From Trichopria drosophilae (lineage: Eukaryota > Arthropoda > Insecta > Hymenoptera > Diapriidae), in contig CM059583.1 of NCBI GenBank assembly GCA_030407085.1, positions 80,748,001 to 80,812,000 of the forward strand: DNA of 64,000 bases. Reading direction: 5' to 3'. The notes beneath the pieces are model-generated. The model ran no database searches and was not told the DNA's origin. It worked only from the letters and a program-made list of their open reading frames with translations. Shown piece by piece: positions 48,184 through 59,170 of the stretch. The stretch's first letter is position 1; each line of letters begins with the position of its first letter. The position numbers were made by a program, and so were the translations under genes.

Positions 48184-49690
48184 TTTGAACCTTCCTTGAA
48201 TTTTCGGTGGGAAGAAAATTTCGATTTATTGAAATTCCCTCGACTCCCGAAGTGTTTGAAGCTTTCAATATCAATTTTGTGCAGTAAAACAAAAACCAAT
48301 TTTTAAAAAATTTCCGTAATAACTAACCACAATTTGGAAAAATACGTTAGTTTGAAGATAGAATAGTGCATATTCCCTAAAAATTTCATTACAAAATTCC
48401 AATTATTGTAAAAGATATGACGAGTTAAAGACAAAATAATTCAGTTATTTTATATTTCAAATAATTTCGTTTTTTGCGATTATATTAAAAACGAAGAGGG
48501 ATCGAAATTTTTTATTTTAACAAAAAATTCACGTTATTAATTTTCCTATTAAGATATCTAATGATAAGTTTAAAATTCGAAAGTCAAAAAATTACGAGCC
48601 GAGGGGCCAACAAATTCTCCGGCGTTTCGCGCGTATCTCCTTTTGATCGTCAAGGGTTCAATTGAAAAAGAAATTAAGTTAATAGATAAAAAAAAATAAA
48701 AGTTACAAATTAAAAGTTTAAAAGTTGAACAATTTTAAAAATTGAAAGTAAAATCGATAAAAGCTAAAGAAATTAAAGAGTTAATCAGTTACAAAGTTAA
48801 AAAATGAAAAGTTAAAAAATCAAGAGTAAAATTCATTACTTAATGTGTTACCTTAAGGTAAGTGACAAGTTAACGATCTATGAAGTAATTCAGTTAAAAT
48901 TAATTAACTTTTTAACGTACCTTTTAACTCTTAACTTTTCTACTACTCAACCTTGATAAATTACCCTTAGTGTTAAATAACTTATTTTATATATTTCAAC
49001 TATACAAAAACCTTCAAAACCGAGAGAAACATTTCTCAATTTCAAAAAATGTTTGGCTTTCACAAACGATTTCAATCTTCAAATCATCAAAAATGAAGAT
49101 ATGTAAAAGTATATTTAGAAAGTAAAACTATTAGTAACACATTTCAAATAGGTTATTACAAGAGAACAATAAGCCTTTATCAATCAATTATCAATCAATC
49201 AAAAATTGTTCTTTTGTCAGTGTTTGAAAGTAATAAAATCTATAAACTGCATTTTTTTAAATTGCAGCTGCTTCTTTCAAAAGAGCAATGTCAAAAATAG
49301 TCGGATGTGGATATCTACATTTTTTTAAAAATTTTATGTTTAAATATATGTTGCCTATTCTCTCAATTACATTTAACGATCAAGCATAATTTTCTATTTT
49401 GAAGAATCCACAAAATGTATAGAAATATATATTTGACAATAACATGAAAATGCATTTTGATCAACTCCTTGCCCATGTTAAATGCAAAATTAATATGTAT
49501 GATTCTTTTATGTTGCAGATTGTCGTCATCCACAGAGTTGGGACACGATGTACTCAACATTTATTATCAAGTTTCATACCTTATAATGTGATTTATACAT
49601 TAGTTTAAGTAACATCTGCTTGTGTCTACTTTACACTTTTGTTTCATATTTTAGATATATGAGTTGTATCAATAAAGATTATCTTACATG
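48184..49690. other. AT-rich and cryptically simple DNA, no gene
   Basis: 48,660-48,850 is built from AAAGTTAAAAA-type words (purine-rich, low complexity). The rest is plain AT-rich sequence. I see no exon-like segment with both splice sites and coding character. Confidence 0.45.
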
Positions 49691-50409
49691 TGGGGCATTC
49701 CATGCAAAACGGGCAACTGAGAAGATTAGTCCTTTTCGGTGTCTCGCATTAAACGCTTGTTTCTGAAGTTCTGTGTCCGAGAAAGGAAAAAATAAATAGT
49801 GGATTTTATTCGTCTTTTCGTGCACTTTCCGATGATTAAAATGATTTTTTATTTTATTTATATATTCATCATGATTTTTCAGTTTAAAAAATAAAAATCG
49901 ATTTTTTTCAAACTTGGACGTTTTAAATATTTGTTTAAACAGGCTTAAATGAAAGCTCGTATATTTTCCTATAAAATCCCATTGTCTCAATTATGGGCCG
50001 CTTGGTTCTTCATCCATAAATATGCATAATAATAAGTGCATTTGGGAATTGCCGCTCACGAGGCTGCATTTATTGCACATTTCAGGATGAAGAACCAACC
50101 GGCCCATAATTATGACAATGTTATTTTATAGAAAAATATACGAGCTTTCATTTGAGCCTGCTTAAAAAAATATTTAAAACGTCCAAGTTTGAGAAAAATC
50201 AATTTTTATTTTTTAAACGGAAAAATCATGATGAATATATAAATAAAATAAAAAATCATTTTAATCATCGGGAAGTGCATAAAAAGACGAATAAAATCCA
50301 CTAAATATTTTTTTCGTTCTCCGAAACAGAACTTCAGAAACAAGTGTTAAATAGGAGACACCGAAAAAGGCTAATCTTCTTAGTTGCCTGTTTGGCATGG
50401 AATGCCCCA
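49691..50409. repeat. 719-bp palindrome (foldback) with ~330-bp arms
   Basis: It starts TGGGGCATTCCATGC and ends with its complement. Both arms contain CTTGGACGTTTTAAATATT, ATTCATCATGATTTTTC and GCCCATAAT (or complements). The loop is about 50,012-50,085. The 103-codon minus-strand ORF lies in one arm and is mirrored in the other. It abuts the next MITE with only two bases between. Confidence 0.88.
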
Positions 50410-50413
50410 TATA

Positions 50414-50645
50414 CAGTAGGACATCTCTTATTCGAACCTTCCTTTTTCTAATTGTCCAGTCTCTCTTATTCTAATCGTTCTCTCACAAGTCTTCTCCCAC
50501 TATCACACGAAAAGTCAACGAAAAATATTGTCCACGAATCACAAGCTCGCAAGCAAAGTAAGTCGGGGTAAGGGGAAAATTAGAATAAGAGAGGTCTGCG
50601 CCATCTTGAAAAACTGTACTAATTAGAATAAGGGAGGTCCTACTG
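50414..50645. mobile_element. MITE, pogo/Tc1-mariner-like, CAGTAGGAC termini, TA duplication
   Basis: The left end CAGTAGGACATCTCTTATTC and right end AATAAGGGAGGTCCTACTG are inverted repeats, and TA lies on both sides (50,412-50,413 and 50,646-50,647). Internal copies of the same AATAAGAGAG word add secondary foldbacks. 232 bp, non-coding. Confidence 0.82.
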
Positions 50646-50679
50646 TATGAGTCGTATTATTTGTCAAAATAAAATTTTA

Positions 50680-50890
50680 AACCTACAATCTTTTGTTGAC
50701 AGTAATACTTTGATCGAAAGAAGGTTTTAGAGCTATAATCTTTTGTCAATAGTTAAAACTCTTGTTGACAGAAAACATTAAATATAAATTCTTTTGTTGA
50801 TAGTAAAACTTTGATCGCAAGAAGGTTTTAGAGCTATAATGTTTTTCGATAGTAAAATTCTTGTTGAAAGAAAATATTAAATCATAAAAT
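50680..50890. repeat. Short tandem repeat related to the 26.5-27.2 kb repeat
   Basis: Alternating segments TTTTGTTGACAGTAATACTTT, GATCGAAAGAAGGTTTTAG and AACTCTTGTTGACAG repeat twice with a period near 125 bp. The vocabulary and spacing match the subrepeats inside the large transposon. Confidence 0.6.
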
Positions 50891-51191
50891 CTAAATTCAT
50901 AAATTATTAAAATAACAAATGTCATTATTATTACAATTCACTCCAATTTGTTCAGGATTACATGCAAACATTTTTTTTTTTTTTTTTTTTTTTTTTTTCT
51001 TAGTTTCCCAGATCATTTACAAGCTGTCTTGCCGACAAGAATTAAATTTGTTGTAATGTACAATACATAGCGTGTGTGCGATTATCCAGTGATGATGGCA
51101 CGTCAATAGTCGTTGAAGATGAAAATTTGTTCACCTTTATCTTCTTGTGTCTTTGGGAATTATTGAGACGAGGAGTAGCCAACTCGCATTT

Positions 51192-53463
51192 CTAACGTGC
51201 TAGTACATATTTCTTGAGTCTTCTCTTAACTGGTCGTATTCTTCTAATTTGTTGAATCAGCAGATTTGGGTGAGAGATTAGGCGGAGTTTATGCTTTTTG
51301 TTGAAGTTTGTGATTTCATCTCTTACCAGTGGTATTTGTAGGTCTTCCCGAATTCTCTCGTTTGGTACAAACCAAGGAGCATCTACTATGGCTCTGAGAA
51401 CTTTACTTTGGAATCTTTCTAAAATTTCGATGTTTGATTTTGACGCTGAGCCCCAAAGTTGTGTGCCATAGGTCCATATTGGTTTTAGGACAGTCTTGTA
51501 TAATAACAATTTGTTTTCTAGCGATAATTGTGATCTTTGGTTCATAAGCCAGTACATTTTGTTTAATTTTAAGTTTAACTGTTTTCGTTTGGTCCATATG
51601 TGTGTTTTCCAAGTTAGTCGTCGATCCAAATGCATTCCGAGGTATTTAACGTGTTCTGTTTGCGGAAGTGCAATGTTATACATTGTAACTGAAGGACATG
51701 TTTCCCTCCTTAGTGTAAATGTTATGTGTATGGATTTAAGCACATTAATTGAAGTCTCCACTTCGTGAGCCACTTTTCGATCATGTTAAGATGATGCTGA
51801 AGATGGTTTGATGCAGTAGTTGCATTTGCATGAGAAGATAATATTGCTGTATCATCAGCAAAAGTGGCTAGCAGCGTATCTTTAGATGTTGGTAGGTCAG
51901 AGGTGTAGAGAGTGTATAATAATGGGCCTAATACACTTCCTTGTGGTATGCCAGAATTGATTGGATACAGATCTGAATATTCATCTTGTATTCTAACTTG
52001 GAAAAATCTGTTGCTGATGTAAGATTTGAGGATTAGAAACAAGTCACCAGGTAATATTTTTTTCATTTTGCATATTAGCCCTGTGTGCCAAACTTAATCA
52101 AAGGCTTGTTGTATATCGAGGAAGGCTGCGGAACAGTAGTTCTTATCTTGAAAATTTGTATAGATACTTTTTGTTATCATGTGCACTTGGTCTATTGATG
52201 CATGTTGCTATCTAAATTCGAATTGGCGATCAGGAATCATCCTTTTTTTTTGGAGTATTGGCATTAATCGTTTCAGAATTAATTTTTCAAAAACTTTGGA
52301 TAAAATAGGTAACAAACTTATTGGTCTGAAAGATGTAACTGAATCTGGGTTTTTTCCTGGTTTTAGCAACAAAATAATTTGTGCGACTTTCCATTGCACT
52401 GGGTAATAATTGAGTCTAAGTGCTGCATTACAGATGATAATTATTATACGGATTGTTATTTTTGGCAGCTCCTTTAGTATCTTACCATTAATGAGATCGT
52501 AGCCTGGTGTCTTTTTAGAATTTACTTTATTAATGATAGCACTAACTTCTCTTAGACTGCAATTATTAGTTGGTGTTGATCTTTCTACAGGTTCTTCTAG
52601 AATTGCTTGAATTGTCTCAGTGTCTTCTTCTGAGGTTGCTGTTGCTGTGAATGGTTGAAAAACGGATGATAAATACTCCCCAAATATGGTGGACTTGTCT
52701 TTATTACTTCTAGCCCATTTTCCATTTGCCAATCGGATCGGTGGAGAGAATTGTTGTGGACGCCTAATTTTCTTCATTGCTTTCCACAACGAGTAGTCTG
52801 TTGCTTCTGTTGCTGTTAGCTTTTCAAGATAATCTTATATTGCAGAATTCTTTTCTTCTTGGAGTATTTTTTTTAAAAGTTAAACTGTTTCGCCGCTTTA
52901 CTGAATTTGGCTTTGTCGTGAGGGGATCTCGTGGTTTGCCATCTTTTCCTAAATTTTCTTTTTTCCGCAATTTTTTGGTTGACATATGAAGAACAGGTTC
53001 TGTGCTCCGTTGTTTTGAGGACAGGAGTAGCTTCCCACGCTGCTTCTTGTATCTGTTTGTTGAGAGTTTCTATTGCGTTTCTATTTCTAGTTTAGTTTTG
53101 AATGAAATATTACAATTTGTGTTTTTATATAGTATTTCTCTAAATAATGCCCAGTCAGTTTTTTTTATTGCAGAGAAATTGTGATTTTTGGGTGTCTTTT
53201 ATTTGTGAACCTAGTGAAATGATGAACGGGGAGTGGTCTGAAGATAAGTCTAGACATGATTTTGCTTGAATATGATCTTTTAAAATACCTAGGATCTTTT
53301 AAAGTAGTTAGGAATTTTTAAGTAACTTTTTTTTTGTGAAATGTGTTTCGGAGATTAGCATAATATCTATATTTTGGTTAATTAAGAAAGCTTTTAGTTC
53401 TTGATTTCTCTGAACCAAGCCATTGGCATTCCATACAGCGATCTTACTAATTCTTTTAGCCAT
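51192..53463 (-). pseudogene. Jockey A ORF2 (endonuclease / reverse transcriptase), defective
   Basis: It starts ATG 53,463 with VWNANGL and SETHF of an AP-type endonuclease, then breaks off near 53,310. It resumes near SDHSPF, so most of the endonuclease is deleted. The RT follows in pieces: TPGYDLINGKIL, FRPISLLPILSKVFEKL (52,208-52,789), an in-frame stop just after QFEFR, an AFLDIQQAFD segment with another stop, GIPQGSVLGPLLY and FADDTAIL (51,722-52,066), then the thumb/C-terminal part (51,192-51,773) ending LKKYVLAR. At least three stops or frameshifts are present. Copy B supplies the comparison that identifies the deletion. Confidence 0.85.
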
Positions 53464-53969
53464 TATTTGATTTTTGATACTAAAGCCATCAAGATGTTTA
53501 ACATGTCGTCCATTCGTTTGATAAGTTGCGTCATCATTTTCTCTAAATTATTGGTTACCTGATTTCGCTGGTTTTCCTGTAGTGGTGTTATTATATCTGG
53601 TTGTACGTCATTTTTTACTGCTTGTGCATATGATGTATTAGGTGTGACAGATGTCGTCGAAAGACCTACTCGTATATTTTGGAGTGTGTTTGTTGTTAGA
53701 TTTGTATTTTTTCTTAGTTTCGGAAACATTTTTTGTTGGAGTTGTTTACGAACTGTGCAGCCTTTATAACTTGCAGGATGGTTGCCCCCACAATTATAAC
53801 ATATTAAATCATTTGATTTTTCTTTTCTGGGACAGTCTTGAGTGAGATGACTTTGTGCGCATTTCACGCATTTAGGAGATTTGAAGCAATAACTTTTTGT
53901 GTGTCCATACGCCTGGCATCTCATGCATTGGGGAATATCTCTTTTCTTTCTGGGCTGTTCGAAGCTTAT

Positions 53970-54152
53970 ATAGGTTTTATTTATTGTTTACATAGAATTA
54001 CATATAAAATCATGTAACGGCGGAACCGAATCGTGCGCGAGCTAGCAACAGACTGACTTCAATTCGCGTTCTTCTCGCATGTCACGCTAGAGTAGCGCTA
54101 CATATCGGAGGCGAACAAAATTAAAAACTTTTAACGTTTTTGATATCCTACA
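53970..54152 (-). repeat. 3' LTR of the Gypsy element
   Basis: It begins (minus strand) TGTAGGATATCAAAAACG and ends AAATAAAACCTAT. It is identical to the 5' LTR except for CTACATAT versus CTATCTAT. No canonical CA at the 3' terminus, which is set here by the CTTAT duplication. Confidence 0.85.
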
Positions 54153-54190
54153 CTCGGCCATTCTGATTACTGACCGCCTCGGGAAGAATA

Positions 54191-57100
54191 TTATTTTGTA
54201 GATACCCATGGTTTCATGTATTCGGCGCATGTAGATGTATATAACGGACCCTCGTGGGTACCAACCCGTTCAACGTCATAGGTATCGTTCGACTTGGTTT
54301 TCGTTATTTTATAAGGACCCAAAAATGTTGGTTTAAGTTTCAACCCCGGACCCTGTTGTATTCTTTTAATCGCTACAAGGTCTCCGACTTGATACACGAT
54401 AGCTTTCTTACGGCGCAGATTGTAAGCTTTACAATTTTCACTTTGCGTTTTTGCAATTTGAGCTTTCGCGTCATCGCGTAATATATTTCTCTCGGATATA
54501 AACTGTTCCAGCACTTCCTGATCCAACAATTCTTTCAGGCGTGAATCAATATTGCAATGCAATTTAACACCGAATAATAGTTCCGCAGGTGTCATACCTA
54601 TGCTTCGATGATGTGACGAATTGATAATTAGCTGTATACGACCTACGTACTTATACCATTTTTCTGGTTCATCTACGGCTATTTTACTTAGAATAGAGAT
54701 TATACTCCGATTAAGTCTCTCGACCTGACCGTTGGCTCTCGGCAAACCGGTTGTTACGCAAGTATGTTTGATATTTTCTATGTCACAATAATTTTTAAAT
54801 TCGGTAGAAGTAAACGCGCTACCTCTGTCGGTAATTATATGAGCGGGATTACCGAACGAAAGCTTTTGTAATTCCAATTTGGTTATAACCTCTTTAGACG
54901 TTGTGGATTTTACAGTGTGCAGCCAAACATATTTGCTGAACCCATCAATTACTGCAAGTATGTGATTATAGTTTTTGTTTGTTGTGGGCAACGGACCCAA
55001 ATGATCTAGGTGATATGTCTGCAAGGGTACTGAACCTTTAGGAAGAGGGTGAAGCGTACCTTCTTGTTTACCACATTTCTTTTTTACAAGAATACACGCA
55101 ATACAATTGGCGATACATTCTTCGACTTTACATTTTAAATTTGAAATATAATAATCCTGCTTCACTTGTTCTTCCGTAACTTTTGCGGAATAATGTCCGT
55201 TCTGATGAATCATCTTGATGATGTCTCTGCTCAGTAATTCAGGTACAACTACAAGATCTTTACCGTTATCAAATTTGAAAAGTAAATCGCCTTTTATGAA
55301 ATAATTGTCGTACGGTTGCGTTTCCAATATTTTAAAGATCGGTATCAACGCATCATCTTTTCGCTGTACATTTCTTATTTTAGATGAGATTTCGTCGACA
55401 GATACACTTAAAATCGGGTACCGACTTAACGCGTCAACGTGTTGCATTTTCGGGCCACCTCGATGTTCAATATTATATCTAAAGTCCTCTAAAAACAGAG
55501 CCCACCTTGCAATCCTTAATGATAGTTCTTTCTTGTCCATAGTTTTCTGAAATGCCGCGCAATCCGTTACAATTTTAAACTCGATGCCCAATAAATATAC
55601 GCGCAATTTTTTTAGAGCGTTCACGATTGCAAGGGCTTCCAATTCATAACTGGGATACTTACGTTCTGCGTCAGAAGTCCTTTTACTTAAATAATGGATC
55701 GGATGCAACCGCCCGTCATCAGGTGATTTTTGGAGCAAGACCGCTCCAAAACCATCTTGGCTAGCATCTGTATGTAGTTCCGTTACATAAGATGGATTAT
55801 AAATATTCAATACAGGTCGAGTAGCTAAAGCATCTTTCAAGGAATGGAAAGCCTTGCGTTCTTCGACTCCGAATCTAAACTCCGCATTTTTCCGTAACAG
55901 GTCGGTTAGAGACTTAGCGATTCTTGCATAATTTGCTATGAATTTCCGGAAATATCCCGCAAGTCCAAGAAAACTACGGACATCCTTCAAGGATTTCGGC
56001 TCAGGGAATAAAGCAACTGCTTCAGACTTATCGACTGATGGTAAAAGTTTTCCGTTCTCGATCGTGTAGCCCAAAAATACAACGCGCTCCATCAAGAATT
56101 GGCATTTCTTTATATTCAGATCGAGTCCGTAATCCCTCGCAAAACAGAAAACACGTCTTAAACGTGCGATATTCTCCTTGACATTTGTCGCAATAACAAT
56201 CAAATCGTCTAGATAAGGAATAACTATACCTTCCCTGATTTCATTTACAAATACGCAATTTATAAACCGTTGGAAGACAGAAGGTGAATTGCACATTCCA
56301 AATGGAACCTTTAAGAAACGATACTGCCCGCAATGAGTCACAAATGCAGTATAATCTTGTGAATTTTTCTCAACATTAACGTGAAAAAATCCATTTTTGA
56401 GATCAATTGCACTAAATATTTTTGAGCCTTGAAGTTTGTCGAGTTGATCATCGATCAAAGGGAGAGGATACCTATCTTTTACCATTACGCGATTTAGCTT
56501 ACGATAATCAATGCATAGCCGTGGCGATCCGTCTTTCTTTTTCACTATGACCACCGGGCTAGCGTATTCAGATGAACAGGGTTCTATTACACCGTCGTTT
56601 AACCAATCGCTTACTTGGTTTTCTACTATTTCGCGTTCCGCAGGGGCTAATCTTCGCGGCCTTTGGTAAATTGGTTCATCTGTCTTTAAAACGATTTTCA
56701 TCTCGACATTAGTAGTTTTAGTTTTATCTGGAACGTAGTTTGATACTAGTTCATGAATTTCGTGCTTGAAGTTTTGATCGACGTTATCATTAATATTTAA
56801 AGGCAAGTTCTCTTGTATGTCAATACGCGCTAAAAATATCGCTTCCTCATTTTTTGCAATTTCCGCTCTGCCTTCCTTTATAGTAACGGTAGCTTGTACA
56901 AGAACGTCACGACCTATTATCATATCTAATGTCATAGACTTATCAGGGACAACATAAACAGTACTGGGAAAATCTTCAAAGTCTATCGTAACAATTGTCT
57001 GGAAATAACTAATCGGTACCGTTTCTGCTTGACCAAAACCGATAAAGGATAACTTTGCGGAATGTAACTCTGGCGAATTCAAATTTTTATAAATACTTTC

Positions 57101-57859
57101 TCGAACAAATGTTACTCTACTACCGGTATCAAGCAAAGCGCGAATTTTGATTCCACAAATTTCTAAATCCTTAAAAACGCCGTCATTTAAAGATACAGAA
57201 ACGTTGTTTATACTTAATACTTCCCTACGATTTGTTTGCTTACTTTTCACCTCGACGCTGCAATCGCTCGCTACATGTCCAAATTGCTGGCACTTGAAGC
57301 ATTTTCTTCCTAACGTTTTAGAACCACAGTCTCTTGACTGATGACCCAATTCACCACAGTTGAAGCATCGCAAGCTTGATTTCCAGGTCTTCGTATTCTT
57401 CTTAGTCATTGAAGCAGTGTCAGCAGTTCCTTGCACTGCCCTTTCCTTAGGTCGATGATTTTTTGTCGTCTGTTCCCTGATCTCTTCATATGCTTTAAGA
57501 CGCTCCTTAAAATCTCGCAATCTTTTTGTACCAAATAGGATCATTTTATTTCTTTCGTCATCATTGATTCCCTGGATTACGTATCGAATAAGTGATTCTT
57601 CTTCGATGTTTCCTCTGGAGGCCAACTCCTTCATCAACAGAAAATACTCTTGAAGTTTTTCTGTACTTTTCATTTTTCGCTTCGATAGGAGTTCATGCAA
57701 CTGCGCGCTGTTTATTTTCGACGAGAATTCCTCTAAAAGTTTTTTCTTTAGAATCGTCCACGACTTTATTCCCGTTTCTCCAAAAATAAAAAGTTTTGCC
57801 AATCCCGACAAAGATTTCTTGGCGTAAACTAATTGTTGTATATTATTCCAACCAAACAA
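54191..57859 (-). CDS. Gypsy Gag-Pol polyprotein (open frame, 1,222 codons)
   Basis: Residues, in order: gag capsid-like region 1-130 (LHELLSKRKMKSTEKLQEY); two zinc knuckles, CFNCGELGHQSRDC 165-178 and CFKCQQFGHVASDC 187-200; aspartic protease DTGS 244-247; RT with LCIDYRKLN about 448-456, LDLK-type motif A (SAIDLKNGFFHV) and YLDD 549-552; RNase H with D698, E739 and D766; integrase zinc module H885/H889 and C919/C922; catalytic D952, D1011 and E1047. A GPY-type tail (FLGPYKI) lies near the end. All key residues are present. The frame opens upstream of the listed start (IERWIADFQEATELFGW reads on), and a one-base shift separates it from the SAP-containing frame. Whether that is a programmed frameshift or damage is open. 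Confidence 0.93.
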   Translation of the reverse strand: MFGWNNIQQLVYAKKSLSGLAKLFIFGETGIKSWTILKKKLLEEFSSKINSAQLHELLSKRKMKSTEKLQEYFLLMKELASRGNIEEESLIRYVIQGINDDERNKMILFGTKRLRDFKERLKAYEEIREQTTKNHRPKERAVQGTADTASMTKKNTKTWKSSLRCFNCGELGHQSRDCGSKTLGRKCFKCQQFGHVASDCSVEVKSKQTNRREVLSINNVSVSLNDGVFKDLEICGIKIRALLDTGSRVTFVRESIYKNLNSPELHSAKLSFIGFGQAETVPISYFQTIVTIDFEDFPSTVYVVPDKSMTLDMIIGRDVLVQATVTIKEGRAEIAKNEEAIFLARIDIQENLPLNINDNVDQNFKHEIHELVSNYVPDKTKTTNVEMKIVLKTDEPIYQRPRRLAPAEREIVENQVSDWLNDGVIEPCSSEYASPVVIVKKKDGSPRLCIDYRKLNRVMVKDRYPLPLIDDQLDKLQGSKIFSAIDLKNGFFHVNVEKNSQDYTAFVTHCGQYRFLKVPFGMCNSPSVFQRFINCVFVNEIREGIVIPYLDDLIVIATNVKENIARLRRVFCFARDYGLDLNIKKCQFLMERVVFLGYTIENGKLLPSVDKSEAVALFPEPKSLKDVRSFLGLAGYFRKFIANYARIAKSLTDLLRKNAEFRFGVEERKAFHSLKDALATRPVLNIYNPSYVTELHTDASQDGFGAVLLQKSPDDGRLHPIHYLSKRTSDAERKYPSYELEALAIVNALKKLRVYLLGIEFKIVTDCAAFQKTMDKKELSLRIARWALFLEDFRYNIEHRGGPKMQHVDALSRYPILSVSVDEISSKIRNVQRKDDALIPIFKILETQPYDNYFIKGDLLFKFDNGKDLVVVPELLSRDIIKMIHQNGHYSAKVTEEQVKQDYYISNLKCKVEECIANCIACILVKKKCGKQEGTLHPLPKGSVPLQTYHLDHLGPLPTTNKNYNHILAVIDGFSKYVWLHTVKSTTSKEVITKLELQKLSFGNPAHIITDRGSAFTSTEFKNYCDIENIKHTCVTTGLPRANGQVERLNRSIISILSKIAVDEPEKWYKYVGRIQLIINSSHHRSIGMTPAELLFGVKLHCNIDSRLKELLDQEVLEQFISERNILRDDAKAQIAKTQSENCKAYNLRRKKAIVYQVGDLVAIKRIQQGPGLKLKPTFLGPYKITKTKSNDTYDVERVGTHEGPLYTSTCAEYMKPWVSTK

Positions 57860-57893
57860 TTCCGTTGCCTCCTGAAAGTCGGCAATCCAACGT

Positions 57894-58370
57894 TCAATTT
57901 GGATTCCTAATGGAGTCTTCTACGTCTTTATACGACATTGAAAATTTAGATGTTTCGTTTCTTTGGGGAACGTTTATAGGATGCTCTTCTTCTTCTTCTT
58001 TGTCTTCTTCTCTGTCACTTTGACTTTCATCCTCTTCCGCCTCATCGAGGGTTTCGTTTAGAGAATCAATGTCCATTAAACTCCGGATTAAACGTTGTCG
58101 TAATTCCTCTTTGGTTCCAGAGTAATTCAATCCCAAAATGTTACAAATCGAAATAAGATCACCCGTGGTTAAAGCACTTGCGTCGTTCAATTTTTGTTGA
58201 AATTCTTCTGAATCTTCAGTAAAACTAAAACCGGAGAATTCTCTTATTCTTTGCCGATTTTTTCTATCTCCAGTCTCTCCGAATAGTAACTTGTGGAAAG
58301 CTACTATTACAAGTCGTGAAGCCGTTTTAATTTTATTTCGGACGTGTCCAATTTGATTTAAATTCTCCAT
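57894..58370 (-). CDS. Gypsy Gag N-terminal ORF with SAP domain and acidic linker
   Basis: 158 codons from ATG 58,370. Residues about 67-98 (LTTGDLISICNILGL, SGTKEELRQRL) match a SAP motif, a helix-extended-loop-helix that binds DNA. A long Asp/Glu run follows (about 108-130), then SMSYKDVEDS, which in related gags leads straight into the capsid. The TGA at 57,894 is followed, one base out of frame, by the 1,222-codon frame, so this is the missing start of the same polyprotein. The SAP call is by eye. Confidence 0.75.
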   Translation of the reverse strand: MENLNQIGHVRNKIKTASRLVIVAFHKLLFGETGDRKNRQRIREFSGFSFTEDSEEFQQKLNDASALTTGDLISICNILGLNYSGTKEELRQRLIRSLMDIDSLNETLDEAEEDESQSDREEDKEEEEEHPINVPQRNETSKFSMSYKDVEDSIRNPN

Positions 58371-58825
58371 CTGACAAGTATTTAGATACTTTTATGAATG
58401 TATCGTTGAGAATAGGATCGTTACTCACCTTTGTAGCCGCACTGTTTTATCACTGGAGCACTACGCAAAAACACTTACGGTTCCTTTTCTCCTAAACGTC
58501 AAACTCGTTACCAGGCGGCTTTCAATCCACACAGCACTTCGCTACGCTTACAGCGAATGAGGTGTGAGCTTCGTGACGCCTCTCCTCGGCACTTTCCGGC
58601 GTCGTTCGGCGAACTTCGTCTTTCTTCGCCTACTTGCACGCAACCTCCAATGGCCGCCTAACTGGAGATTTCTAGAACGTTCAGCCTTATACGTTGTACA
58701 AATCAACGGCAATAATTCACTATGCACAATAACCACTGAACATACACCTTAAAATTCGTCACTATTGGATCCCCACAATAATTACTTCCTTGCGTAATTC
58801 TTTACTTGCGTCCAAAGTTCACGCT

Positions 58826-58950
58826 CGTCTTCACGCGAACAAATAGTACGTCTCAATTTCGAATCGCGTTTCGTCTTCACGCGAACAAAAAGTGCGTATC
58901 AATTTCGAATCGCGTTTCGTCTTCACGCGAACAAAGAGCGCTTCTCGATG
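58826..58950. repeat. 46-bp tandem repeat in the Gypsy 5' UTR, ~2.7 copies
   Basis: CGTCTTCACGCGAACAAA begins at 58,826, 58,872 and 58,918 (period 46), separated by TCAATTTCGAATCGCGTTT. The repeats lie between the primer-binding site and the gag start, where several Gypsy-type elements carry insulator or regulatory repeats. Function here is unknown. Confidence 0.85.
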
Positions 58951-59145
58951 GGCTCTCCTCACAACGTTCGTCCCTTCGCAATATTCGTCTCTGTGCAAAG
59001 TTCGTCTCTTCGTCTCACCGTTAATGGCGTCGCATCTCCCGGATCCTCGTCCCGTCGATCGGCGATCGAGATCCGTATCGTCGAATGATGCGTCTTCTCG
59101 GTTGTTTAATTAAACTCGCGCACACCCGTCGGTTTCGGTCTTGGA

Positions 59146-59165
59146 CAATCCCGGTTGAGCCCCCA
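59146..59165 (-). promoter_or_regulatory. Primer-binding site, tRNA-Pro-like
   Basis: Minus strand TGGGGGCTCAACCGGG, then ATTG, lies five bases inside the 5' LTR. It resembles the tRNA-Pro primer site known from vertebrate and insect elements (TGGGGGCTCGTCCGGG), with two differences. Confidence 0.75.
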
Positions 59166-59170
59166 TTTAT

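Noticed and set aside
49679..49990. 103-codon minus-strand ORF
   Set aside because: Within one arm of the 719-bp palindrome and mirrored imperfectly in the other.
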